From: Nocardioides sp. Soil797
Lineage (GTDB): Bacteria > Actinomycetota > Actinomycetes > Propionibacteriales > Nocardioidaceae
NCBI GenBank assembly: GCA_001429555.1
Contig: LMSR01000017.1
Location: 124,001 to 188,000 of the forward strand
Direction of reading: 5' to 3'
DNA length: 64,000 bases
This document shows, in pieces, positions 38,518 through 45,814 of this stretch (positions within the stretch are counted from its first letter, which is position 1; each line of letters opens with the position of its first letter). The notes below the pieces were generated by a model, which saw only the letters and a program-made list of their open reading frames with translations, ran no database searches and was not told the origin of the DNA. The position numbers and the translations under genes are program-made.

Positions 38518-38550
38518 TCCCGACGTTGTTCGCCGCAAGGCAGCAATGAT

Positions 38551-38623
38551 GGGGCTGTGGCGCAGCTGGTAGCGCACCTGCATGGCATGCAGGGGGTCAG
38601 GGGTTCGAGTCCCCTCAGCTCCA
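38551..38623 (+). tRNA. tRNA-Ala (anticodon GGC)
   Basis: The 73-nt sequence folds as a cloverleaf: acceptor stem GGGGCTG with CAGCTCC, D-arm GCGCAGCTGGTAGCGC, anticodon stem CCTGC/GCAGG with loop ATGGCAT (anticodon GGC at 34-36), and T-arm with GGTTCGAGTCC. The discriminator base is A at 38623, and CCA is not encoded. It reads GCC and GCT codons. It stands downstream of the phosphatase gene and is followed by a terminator. Confidence 0.96.
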
Positions 38624-38632
38624 CCGAATGAT

Positions 38633-38658
38633 GAACGGCCGCCTTCGGGCGGCCGTTC
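38633..38658 (+). terminator. Terminator downstream of tRNA-Ala
   Basis: GAACGGCCGCC-TTCG-GGCGGCCGTTC forms a perfect 11-bp stem with a stable TTCG tetraloop, 10 bases after the tRNA. Only a short T-stretch (TTCTG) follows. Confidence 0.85.
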
Positions 38659-38670
38659 TGCGTTGTGCGC

Positions 38671-38738
38671 CGGGCGCAGCTGGTAGCGGCTGCGTGGTGC
38701 GTGCATGGCATGCAGGGGGTCGAGTCCCCTCAGCTCCA
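38671..38738 (+). pseudogene. Decayed partial copy of tRNA-Ala(GGC)
   Basis: GCGCAGCTGGTAGCG (38674-38688) and GCATGGCATGCAGGGGGTC to CAGCTCCA (38703-38738) repeat the D-arm and the 3' half of the upstream tRNA-Ala. The acceptor 5' strand is lost, the middle has an insertion, and 8 bases of the T-arm are deleted between two TC copies. It cannot fold as a tRNA. It may mark recombination at a former attachment site or a tandem duplication. Confidence 0.72.
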
Positions 38739-38866
38739 CAACATGAAGAGGCACGGGCCGCTGGCCCGGGCTCTGCGCATTTGGTCACGGACCGATGGAC
38801 GCCCCGGAAGTGCCGGCATCAATTGTGTGATACTTCCGGTCACACCCAACTCAGGAGTTGTGCCCG

Positions 38867-39679
38867 ATGCCCTTGTCCCACCTCGTCCACGACCGCGCCG
38901 GCAGCGGCGAACCCGTCGTCCTCATTCACGGAATCGGTCATCGACGCGAAGCATGGGCGCCGATCTTCGACAGGCTGGCCGAGAAGTACGACGTGATCGC
39001 GGTCGACCTCTCCGGCTTCGGTGATTCGGCGCCCTACCCGGCCGACCAGCCCTACGACATGGACAACGCGTGCCGAGACCTTGCTGCCAACTTCGAGCTG
39101 TGGGGCGTGCACAAGCCACACGTCGTCGGCAACTCCCTCGGCGGCGCGATTGCTCTGGAGCTCGGTGCCCGTGACCTCGTCTCGTCCGTCACGGCGCTGA
39201 GCCCGGCTGGCTTCTTCGGCCGGGTCAGTCGATTCCGAGCGCTGGTGCCGTTGTGCTTCATGTGGCTGGGCAGCCACGCGCCCGACGGAGTGCTGCGCGC
39301 CATCGCGAAGACGGCGCTCGGTCGGCGCGCGATCGGCTTCCCGCTCTACGCACACCCGGAGAGGTCCAGCGCCGATGCGACGTACGGCGACTGCTTGGCG
39401 ATGAAGCGGAGCGCGGGTTTCCTGCCGACGGTCCGGGCAGGACTGAGCTATGTCTTCGACGCACCCGTCGACGTACCGACGACGATCGCCTGGGGCACCG
39501 CCGATCGACTGTTGCCCTACGGTCAGTCGCAGGTCGCCAAGGTCAGGTTGCCCGGGGCCCGGCACGTGCCGCTGGCGCGATGTGGGCACGTGCCGATGAT
39601 CGACGACCCCGACGCCGTCATCGGTGTGATCGACGAGACCATCTCCCGGAGCGAGACTGCGGCGGACGACGTCGCCTGA
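38867..39679 (+). CDS. Alpha/beta hydrolase
   Basis: The 270-residue protein starts at ATG 38867 (AGGAG 9 bases upstream; a TTG three codons earlier is less likely). The hydrolase triad can be located: Ser in GNSLGG near 93, Asp in WGTADRLLP near 215, and His in RCGHVPMIDDP near 243, with HGIGHRR as the oxyanion loop. The substrate is unknown; meta-cleavage-product hydrolases and esterases share this layout. It lies just after the tRNA remnant. Confidence 0.88.
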   Translation: MPLSHLVHDRAGSGEPVVLIHGIGHRREAWAPIFDRLAEKYDVIAVDLSGFGDSAPYPADQPYDMDNACRDLAANFELWGVHKPHVVGNSLGGAIALELGARDLVSSVTALSPAGFFGRVSRFRALVPLCFMWLGSHAPDGVLRAIAKTALGRRAIGFPLYAHPERSSADATYGDCLAMKRSAGFLPTVRAGLSYVFDAPVDVPTTIAWGTADRLLPYGQSQVAKVRLPGARHVPLARCGHVPMIDDPDAVIGVIDETISRSETAADDVA

Positions 39680-39745
39680 TCCGGTCCGACACACCAGGTC
39701 CTGCCGGTGTCTGCGGGCCATGCGCTGGCCCGGTCGCTCGGTCGC

Positions 39746-40150
39746 TCAGTCAGCCGCGGCGATCAGCCGTCGGAGCTCGGGGGTCACCTCGATCTCCGAC
39801 GAGGCGACCACCAAGTGTTCGATCGACGCTTCCTCGACGCTGGTGTCGATGCCGGTGCAGATGTCACCGACCGACGGGAGTTGGTGCGCCGTGCAGGCCG
39901 CGATCTCGTGGCGCAGCAGGTCCTCGACCGCGTCGACCACCGCAGTCGGCTCGATGCCGTGGTCGATCACGGCGACGAAGTCGACGCTGAGCCGTGCGGT
40001 CACCCCGTCCGCCGTGTTGGCCTGCGCCACCGCCCACAAGTGGTGCGACCGCGGGCCGGCCTCGCCACGTCGGCGTACGACGGCCGGCAGCGCAAGGGCG
40101 AGCCCGGCCACGACGGCGAGCACGGCGACAGCGAGAGCCAACTCGGTCAA
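39746..40150 (-). CDS. Membrane-anchored Asp/Glu-rich protein of unknown function
   Basis: The frame begins at TTG 40150 with AAGGAGG upstream and encodes 134 residues. The first 25 form a membrane anchor (LALAVAVLAVVAGLALALPAVV) followed by RRRGE. The rest is soluble, with VARLSVDFVAVIDHGIEPTAV and a C-terminal helix. No family is recognised. The same frame is open far upstream across the histidine kinase gene, but that part is antisense. It is divergent from the two-component pair. Confidence 0.6.
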   Translation of the reverse strand: MTELALAVAVLAVVAGLALALPAVVRRRGEAGPRSHHLWAVAQANTADGVTARLSVDFVAVIDHGIEPTAVVDAVEDLLRHEIAACTAHQLPSVGDICTGIDTSVEEASIEHLVVASSEIEVTPELRRLIAAAD

Positions 40151-40307
40151 CGGGTGCCTCCTTCGGGGAGTTGGCGCGGTCGCCCCTCTCAGGGAGCGGG
40201 GCGCCGCTGGCTCCAGTCTGGGCGCACTCGGCGCCGGAACCCATGGGGTCCGCACCCCAGAGTGCAGAAGCGTCCTGACGATCGCTTCGGGATGGGACGA
40301 TGGACGC

Positions 40308-41264
40308 ATGCTCAGCGCACACGGGTTCTCCCTCTCCTCGCGGGTGATCGCGATCAACGGCCTGCTGTTCGCCCTCGGCACGGCACTGCTGGCGTTCTCG
40401 CCGGCGACCGTCTCGTCGCGTCCCCTGTGGTCCGAGGTGATCGTGCTCGCCGTGGGGCTGACGGTGATGATCGTGGCCAACGGTGTCCTGGTGGGCGGCA
40501 ACCTGCGTCCCCTCGATCGACTGGTCTCCCAGCTGGACCGGGCGCGCTCCACCGAACCGATCGAGCGCCTCCCGGTCCCACGCTCGGGCATCTCCCACGA
40601 TCTTGCCGAGTCCGTGAACGACCTGCTGGGTCGCATCGAGTCCGGCCAGCGGGAGAGCAGCCTTGCGGCGCTCGCGGCACAGGAGGCCGAACGCGCTCGC
40701 ATCGCCCAGGAGCTGCACGACGGAGTGGGCCAGTCACTGACCGCCGTCCTCCTCGAGATCGGGGCGCTGACTGACGACGCCGACCCGGAGACTGCGCGGG
40801 CTCTCGCGGGCGTCCGGGAGGCGACCCGCGCCAGCCTCGACGAGGTGCGCGGGGTTGCCCGCCAGCTGCGACCCCACGTGCTCGAGGACCTTGGGCTGCG
40901 CAGTGCCCTGGCCGCGCTGACCACCGAGCTGTTCAGCCACGGAGCAACCCACGTCAGGCGGGGGATCATGCCCGGTCTGCCGGAGCTCGACGACCCTGTC
41001 GAGCTGGTGGTCTTCCGGGTCGCGCAGGAGGCACTGACCAATGTCGCGCGCCACGGCAGGGCCAGGACGGTGGAGCTCACCCTGAACCAGGTGGGTGGTG
41101 ACGTGGTGCTCACGGTCGACGACGACGGCATCGGGATCCCGACGGGGGCCGCCGGGACCGGCGTGCGCGGCATGCGCGAGCGTGCCACCCTGGTCGGCGG
41201 CCACCTGGAGGTCGGTCGCCGCGACGGCGGAGGAACCCGCGTGCGGCTGGTGGTCCCGGCATGA
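40308..41264 (+). CDS. Sensor histidine kinase (NarL-type, HisKA_3)
   Basis: The 318-residue protein starts at ATG 40308. Two membrane spans (about 13-31 and 42-64) frame a very short external loop. A HAMP-like linker, the HisKA_3 dimerisation helix with His137 (AQELHDGVGQS) and an HATPase_c domain with DDDGIGIP and GTGVRGMRER follow. It lacks an extracellular sensor domain, so it may sense membrane state or pass on another input. The stop overlaps the response regulator start (ATGA). Confidence 0.92.
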   Translation: MLSAHGFSLSSRVIAINGLLFALGTALLAFSPATVSSRPLWSEVIVLAVGLTVMIVANGVLVGGNLRPLDRLVSQLDRARSTEPIERLPVPRSGISHDLAESVNDLLGRIESGQRESSLAALAAQEAERARIAQELHDGVGQSLTAVLLEIGALTDDADPETARALAGVREATRASLDEVRGVARQLRPHVLEDLGLRSALAALTTELFSHGATHVRRGIMPGLPELDDPVELVVFRVAQEALTNVARHGRARTVELTLNQVGGDVVLTVDDDGIGIPTGAAGTGVRGMRERATLVGGHLEVGRRDGGGTRVRLVVPA

Positions 41265-41914
41265 GCGCCCCCTCGCGGATCCTGCTCGCCGACGACCATG
41301 CGCTGGTACGCCGCGGGGTGCGGATGATCCTCGACCTGCAACCCGATCTCACCGTTGTGGCCGAGGTGAGTGACGGTGCCGAGGCGGTTGCGGCGTTGCG
41401 CGAAACGGAGGTCGACCTGGCCATCCTCGACGTGGCGATGCCGCGACTGACGGGGCTGCAGGCGGCTCGGGAGATCTCCCGGCGCGCAGATCCGCCCAAG
41501 ATCCTGATGCTCTCGATGCACGACAACGAGCAGTACTTCTTCGAGTCGCTGCGGGTGGGCGCCTCCGGCTACGTGCTCAAGTCAGTGGCCGACCGCGACC
41601 TCGTCGACGCCTGCCGGGCCGCGCTGCGAGGTGAGTCGTTCCTCTATCCGGGCGCGGAGTCCACCCTGGTGCGCGACTACCTGGAGCGGATCCGGCGCGG
41701 TGAACGGCTGCCGGCCGCGGTCCTCACGCCTCGCGAGGACGAGGTGGTGAAGCTGATCGCCGAGGGACATTCGTCGCGAGAGATCGCACGGGCGTTGACG
41801 ATCAGTGTGAAGACGGTCGAGCGGCACCGGGAGAACATCCTCGGCAAGCTCGGCATGCGGGACCGGACGGAGCTCACCCGCTATGCGATCCGGGTCGGTC
41901 TGATCGAGCCCTGA
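41261..41914 (+). CDS. LuxR/NarL-family response regulator
   Basis: The 217-residue protein has a receiver domain with phospho-acceptor Asp57 (AILDVAMP), acidic residues Asp11-Asp12 and Lys in YVLKSVADRD. A LuxR HTH follows at about 150-215 (LTPREDEVVKLIAEGHSSREIA, KTVERHRENILGKL). It is coupled to the sensor kinase. Its targets are unknown. Three repeat units begin right after its stop. Confidence 0.93.
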   Translation: MSAPSRILLADDHALVRRGVRMILDLQPDLTVVAEVSDGAEAVAALRETEVDLAILDVAMPRLTGLQAAREISRRADPPKILMLSMHDNEQYFFESLRVGASGYVLKSVADRDLVDACRAALRGESFLYPGAESTLVRDYLERIRRGERLPAAVLTPREDEVVKLIAEGHSSREIARALTISVKTVERHRENILGKLGMRDRTELTRYAIRVGLIEP

Positions 41915-41919
41915 TCCGC

Positions 41920-41982
41920 GCAACGATTGCCGGTTCGGCCGTCAAGAATTGCGAGTTCGCGCAACAAGAATTGCCGGTTCGT
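41920..41982. repeat. 22-bp-period repeat array, three units
   Basis: Units start at 41920, 41942 and 41964 (types GCAACGATTGCCGGTTCGG, TCAAGAATTGCGAGTTCGC and ACAAGAATTGCCGGTTCGT). The same family and orientation occurs as the inverted half of the array at 14254-14336. It lies between the convergent response-regulator and SDR genes. Confidence 0.75.
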
Positions 41983-41986
41983 GGGG

Positions 41987-42748
41987 TCAGGTGATGGTCA
42001 GTCCGCCGTCGACGGGCAGGGTCTGGCCGGTGATGTAACCGGCTGCCTCGGAGGCCAGGAAGACCGCGGTCGCGGCGAGCTCGCGTGGGTCGCCCTTGCG
42101 TCCGGCCGGGATGCGCACCTGCTGCTGCTCGAGGTAGCCGGGCGGGTAGGTCTCCGTCATCTCCGAGTCGAAGAACCCGGGGGCGATGGCGTTGACCCGA
42201 ATGCCCTTGCGGCCGGTCCACTGCTGGGCCAGGTCGCGGGTCAGGCCGATCAGGCCGGCCTTGCTGGCGGCGTACGCCGCCTGGGGGAGGCCCGCGGTGG
42301 TGAGCCCGAGGACCGAGCTGATGTTGATGATCGCGCTGCCCGGCTGCATCACCCGACCGCACGCCTGGGCCATCCAGTAGCAACCGTTGAGGTTGACGTC
42401 GATGACGTCGGTGAACTGCTCGACGCTCTCGCGGGTGGCCGGGACGGCTGTGCCGATGCCGGCGTTGTTGACCAGCACGTCGACCCGTCCGAACTCGGCG
42501 ATCGCCGCGTCGACGAGGGCCTGGCACTGGGCCTGGTCGGCGACGTCGGTGGAGACGGTGAGTACACGACGTCCGGCGGCGCGGACCAGGTCGGCGGTCT
42601 CCTCGAGCTTCTCGACGCGCCGCGCCCCGAGCACCAGGTCTGCTCCGGCCTCGGCCAGTCCTTGGGCGAAGGCGACCCCCAGGCCGCTGGAGGCGCCCGT
42701 CACGATGCCCACCTTGCCGTCGAGTCGGAACATGTCTGTGAGAGTCAT
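41987..42748 (-). CDS. SDR-family oxidoreductase
   Basis: The 253-residue protein has an intact classical short-chain dehydrogenase site: TGASSGLG (18-25), NNAG, Ser in NISSVLG, and YAASKAGLIGL with catalytic Tyr and Lys. C-terminal ITGQTLPVDGG is also typical. It reduces or oxidises an alcohol/keto group with NAD(P)H; gluconate 5-dehydrogenase-like and 3-oxoacyl-ACP reductase-like enzymes are the nearest guesses. It is divergent from the symporter gene by 124 bases, which suggests an uptake-plus-oxidation pair. Confidence 0.88.
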   Translation of the reverse strand: MTLTDMFRLDGKVGIVTGASSGLGVAFAQGLAEAGADLVLGARRVEKLEETADLVRAAGRRVLTVSTDVADQAQCQALVDAAIAEFGRVDVLVNNAGIGTAVPATRESVEQFTDVIDVNLNGCYWMAQACGRVMQPGSAIINISSVLGLTTAGLPQAAYAASKAGLIGLTRDLAQQWTGRKGIRVNAIAPGFFDSEMTETYPPGYLEQQQVRIPAGRKGDPRELAATAVFLASEAAGYITGQTLPVDGGLTIT

Positions 42749-42872
42749 GAGGGCATTGCATCACGAACGGCGCGTGATGCTTCTCAGCGGTGCTCCGTGG
42801 GTCTAACGTCGATTCGGTGCTGCTTGCAGCGAGACGGGCAGCCAACGTGAACGACACGCTCGGGAGGTTGCA

Positions 42873-44558
42873 GTGCTGAACGCGATGCAGAGCTCACTCC
42901 GGCTCGACGCCCAATGGGTCGACTACTTGTTGATCGCCGTCTACTTCGTGTTCGTGCTGGGCATCGGGGTGATGGCCAAGAGATCGGTCTCGAGCAGCAT
43001 CGACTTCTTCCTCTCCGGTCGTTCGCTCCCGGCCTGGGTGACCGGGCTGGCGTTCGTGTCGGCGAACCTCGGCGCCGTCGAGATCGTGGGCATGTCGGCG
43101 AACGGGGCGTCGTACGGACTGCCGACCATGCACTACTTCTGGATCGGCGCGGTGCCGGCGATGCTCTTCCTCGGCGTCGTGATGATGCCGTTCTACTACG
43201 GCTCGAAGGTGCGCAGCGTCCCCGAATTCATGCGCAAGAGGTTCGGCACCGGCGCCCACCTGGTCAATGCGATCAGCTTCGCAGTGGCCCAGCTCCTGAT
43301 CGCCGGCATCAACCTGTATCTCCTCGCCTCGATCGTCGAAGTGCTCCTGGGCTGGTCGCTCCACGTGTCGTTGATCGTCGCTGCCGCGATCGTCCTGACC
43401 TACACGGCTCTGGGCGGTCTCTCCGCCGCGATCTACAACGAGGTGCTGCAGTTCTTCGTGATCGTGGCAGCACTGCTCCCGCTGACCCTCGTCGGCCTGC
43501 ACAAGGTGGGCGGTTGGGACGGGCTCAAGACCAAGGTGAGCGACAGCCCCGGCGGCGCGGAGCAGCTCTCCTCATGGCCGGGCACTGCGCTCAGCGGGTT
43601 CGACAGCCCGGTGCTCTCGGTGATCGGCATCGTTTTCGGCCTGGGCTTCGTGCTGTCCTTCGGCTACTGGACGACGAACTTCGTCGAGGTCCAGCGGGCG
43701 ATGGCATCCGACTCGATGTCGGCCGCCCAGCGGGCGCCGATCCTGGGCGCCTTCCCGAAGATGTTCATCCCCTTCATCGTGGTGATCCCCGGCATGATCG
43801 CCGCGGTTGCGGTCAACGAGCTGGTCGACCTCAAGGGTGGGGCCGACAACGGGGCCGAGTACAACGACTCGATCCTCTACCTGATGCGCGACCTTCTGCC
43901 CAACGGCATGCTGGGCGTCGCCATCGCCGGGCTGCTGGCCTCGTTCATGGCCGGCATGGCGGCCAACATCTCGGCCTTCAACACGGTCTTCAGCTATGAC
44001 CTGTGGCAGCAGTACTTCAAGAAGGACGAACCCGACGAGCACTACACCAAGGTGGGTCGCTGGGCCACGGTGGCAGCGACCGTGATCGCGATCGGCACCG
44101 CCCAGGTGGCAGCCAGCTACACCAACATCATGGACTACCTTCAGACCCTCTTCGGATTCTTCAACGCACCGCTGTTCGCCACCTTCATCCTCGGCATGTT
44201 CTGGAAGCGGATGAGCGCCACCGCCGGATGGGTCGGCCTGGTCGCGGGCACCGGCAGCGCGGTCCTGGTGTGGGTGCTCAGTGAGGACGTCACCGGACAG
44301 ATCGCTCTGGCTGGGCAGGGAGCCGCGTTCGTGGCTGCCGGCGTCGCCTTCGTCGTCGACGTCGTGATCAGCATCGCGGTCAGCCTGTTCACCGCCCCGA
44401 GGAAGGAGTCCGAGCTCAGGGGACTGGTCTATTCGCTGACCCCGAAGAAGGATTTCCACGACCCGAGCGAGCCCACGCTGCCCTGGTTCCAGCAACCGAC
44501 CAAGCTCGCCGCCATCGGGCTCGTCGCCGTGATCGCACTCAACGTCATCTTCTGGTGA
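42873..44558 (+). CDS. Sodium:solute symporter (SLC5/SSS family)
   Basis: The 561-residue protein has about 13-14 membrane spans and the SSS layout: YFVFVLGIGVMAKR, FFLSGRSLPAWVTGLAFVSANLGAVEIVGM, then LGGLSAAIYNEVLQFF near 178-193. It resembles the SGLT/vSGLT branch, which moves sugars or inositol with Na+. Start GTG 42873 (GGGAGG upstream; ATG 42885 is an alternative). A small membrane protein follows with its start 11 bases downstream and overlapping ribosome-binding context, so they form an operon. Confidence 0.92.
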   Translation: MLNAMQSSLRLDAQWVDYLLIAVYFVFVLGIGVMAKRSVSSSIDFFLSGRSLPAWVTGLAFVSANLGAVEIVGMSANGASYGLPTMHYFWIGAVPAMLFLGVVMMPFYYGSKVRSVPEFMRKRFGTGAHLVNAISFAVAQLLIAGINLYLLASIVEVLLGWSLHVSLIVAAAIVLTYTALGGLSAAIYNEVLQFFVIVAALLPLTLVGLHKVGGWDGLKTKVSDSPGGAEQLSSWPGTALSGFDSPVLSVIGIVFGLGFVLSFGYWTTNFVEVQRAMASDSMSAAQRAPILGAFPKMFIPFIVVIPGMIAAVAVNELVDLKGGADNGAEYNDSILYLMRDLLPNGMLGVAIAGLLASFMAGMAANISAFNTVFSYDLWQQYFKKDEPDEHYTKVGRWATVAATVIAIGTAQVAASYTNIMDYLQTLFGFFNAPLFATFILGMFWKRMSATAGWVGLVAGTGSAVLVWVLSEDVTGQIALAGQGAAFVAAGVAFVVDVVISIAVSLFTAPRKESELRGLVYSLTPKKDFHDPSEPTLPWFQQPTKLAAIGLVAVIALNVIFW

Positions 44559-44569
44559 GGGAGGACAGC

Positions 44570-44902
44570 ATGAGCCACGCCAAGCAAGGTTCCGGCCGCC
44601 GGGGCACGGACTCACACCCGGCCAGGGTCTTCGACATCCGCACGTTCATAGCGTTGCTGATCGGCATCTACGGAGTGGTGCTGGTGCTGACTGCGATCTT
44701 CTCCACGAGCGACGCAGACCTGGACAAGGCTGGCGGGGTGAACGTCAACCTGTGGGCAGGGATCGGCATGGTCGTGGTCGCGGCGCTGTTCCAGGCATGG
44801 GCGATGTGGCGTCCGATCATCGTGCCGGAGGAGCCGGAGGAGCCGGAAGAGCCGGAGGAGCCGGAGGAGCCGGAGGAGCCGGAGGAGCACTCACGAGACT
44901 GA
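44570..44902 (+). CDS. Small membrane protein with PEE repeat tail
   Basis: The 110-residue protein starts at ATG 44570, with GGGAGG just upstream; a GTG five codons earlier is less likely. Two membrane spans (about 25-48 IRTFIALLIGIYGVVLVLTAIF and 65-85) are followed by a cytoplasmic tail of seven PEE units. It lies directly after the symporter gene and is probably its accessory subunit, as small partners are known for some SSS carriers; this is inference. Confidence 0.72.
   Translation: MSHAKQGSGRRGTDSHPARVFDIRTFIALLIGIYGVVLVLTAIFSTSDADLDKAGGVNVNLWAGIGMVVVAALFQAWAMWRPIIVPEEPEEPEEPEEPEEPEEPEEHSRD
44825..44887 (+). repeat. 9-bp tandem repeat (CCGGAGGAG) x 7
   Basis: Seven in-frame units encode Pro-Glu-Glu in the tail of the small membrane protein. 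All are identical except the third (CCGGAAGAG). Slipped-strand mispairing would change the copy number by whole codons without a frameshift. Confidence 0.95.
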
Positions 44903-44929
44903 CCTGGACCAGACTGAACACAGCGGCGC

Positions 44930-45550
44930 TCACGGCTTCCAGACGATCGGGTCTTCGCGGTAGGCGCCCGAGTCGTAGTGCACCTCGGTGATCGAGGTGC
45001 CGTTGCCGGTCAACGAGACGGCCACGCACATGGTGCCGCTCTCGCCGGCCTTCTCGACCGGCAGCGCGTCGTCACACCCGTCCGCGAGGCCGAAGACGGT
45101 CTTGTTGCCGTTCTCGTCGATGCCGTCCCAGTCGATCAGGGCCAGCGCGAGCGCGTTGGTCATGTCGTCGATGGCGCGCACCTTGATCGTGATCTGGGCG
45201 ACCCTGCCGCCGAAGCCTTGATCGTCCTGGCCCACCTTCACGTTCAGCACTGTGTACTCGAGCTTGGCGTTGGGGTTGCCGGAGGCAAAGACGGTGACCA
45301 CGGCCGGTTCGCCGTACGACAGCACCGTTCCGGGTGCGGTGGCCCCGGCAACGGCCTTGGGTGGCGGTGGCCGGGGCACGCTGCTCGATGGCCACGGGTC
45401 CGGAGCAGTCGGGGTCGGGACCGTGGTGGTCGGTGCACTGGAGGGGGTGGCGGGGTCACCGACGGTGCCGCCGGACGCACTGCTGGTGTCGTCGCAAGCG
45501 GTGAGTGCCGCCAGGACGGTGAGGACGGGCAACACGGGACGCAGGCGCAT
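44930..45550 (-). CDS. Putative lipoprotein
   Basis: The 206-residue protein starts at ATG 45550 with a lipoprotein signal (LTVLAALTAC, Cys18). Thr/Pro-rich residues 20-70 form a linker. The C-terminal 130 residues form a beta-rich domain (VVTVFASGNPNAKLEYTVLN and a Cys pair in DGCDDALP and GTMCVAVS) resembling the DUF4352-type immunoglobulin-like fold of exported proteins. Function unknown. It is divergent from the leuS leader. Confidence 0.75.
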   Translation of the reverse strand: MRLRPVLPVLTVLAALTACDDTSSASGGTVGDPATPSSAPTTTVPTPTAPDPWPSSSVPRPPPPKAVAGATAPGTVLSYGEPAVVTVFASGNPNAKLEYTVLNVKVGQDDQGFGGRVAQITIKVRAIDDMTNALALALIDWDGIDENGNKTVFGLADGCDDALPVEKAGESGTMCVAVSLTGNGTSITEVHYDSGAYREDPIVWKP

Positions 45551-45622
45551 GGCAGACCTCGGGCTCGGGCGGACTGGGCATGGACGTTCCTGCCCAACGC
45601 CGGAGGCAACCAAACCCAGACC

Positions 45623-45649
45623 CTGACCCCGCTCGTCCTGCGGTACCAT
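45623..45649 (+). promoter_or_regulatory. Candidate promoter of the leuS leader transcript
   Basis: CTGACC (45623-45628) and TACCAT (45644-45649, pattern TAnnnT) are 15 bp apart. The predicted transcription start falls at about 45656, which is the A of the leader peptide ATG, so the leader would be read from a leaderless mRNA. Confidence 0.45.
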
Positions 45650-45655
45650 GGGCCC

Positions 45656-45691
45656 ATGCCGCAGCGGTTCCTTCTTCGCCAGCCGCGCTGA
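45656..45691 (+). CDS. leuS leader peptide, 11 residues (MPQRFLLRQPR)
   Basis: A small frame precedes leuS with two adjacent CTT leucine codons (45671-45676). CTT is rarely used in the genes read here, where Leu is almost always CTC or CTG. The peptide ends in TGA inside the left arm of a hairpin that is directly followed by a terminator with seven T residues. This is the layout of ribosome-mediated attenuation: leucyl-tRNA shortage stalls the ribosome at the rare Leu codons. No Shine-Dalgarno precedes it, in line with a leaderless start. Confidence 0.6.
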   Translation: MPQRFLLRQPR

Positions 45692-45738
45692 TCATCCAAC
45701 GATCAACGCGGCCACCCTCCTGCCCGGAGGGTTTTTTT
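45682..45738 (+). terminator. Attenuator hairpins upstream of leuS
   Basis: Hairpin 1 (45682-45693 with 45701-45712) has 11 pairs and one mismatch and includes the leader stop codon. Hairpin 2 is CCCTCC (45715-45720) with GGAGGG (45726-45731), followed by seven T residues (45732-45738). It is a canonical terminator lying 77 bases before the leuS start codon, which is only sensible if it is regulated. Confidence 0.75.
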
Positions 45739-45814
45739 GTGCGCTGAGCAGGGCAGTTCCACCCAGGGATCGGCAGGCACCGCAGGAAGACGCGGAAGAC
45801 ATGAGGAGACACAG

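Noticed and set aside
38098..38754. A minus-strand frame over the tRNA with residues such as RGLEPLTPC.
   Set aside because: This is the well-known false protein read from the antisense of tRNA-Ala and its copy.
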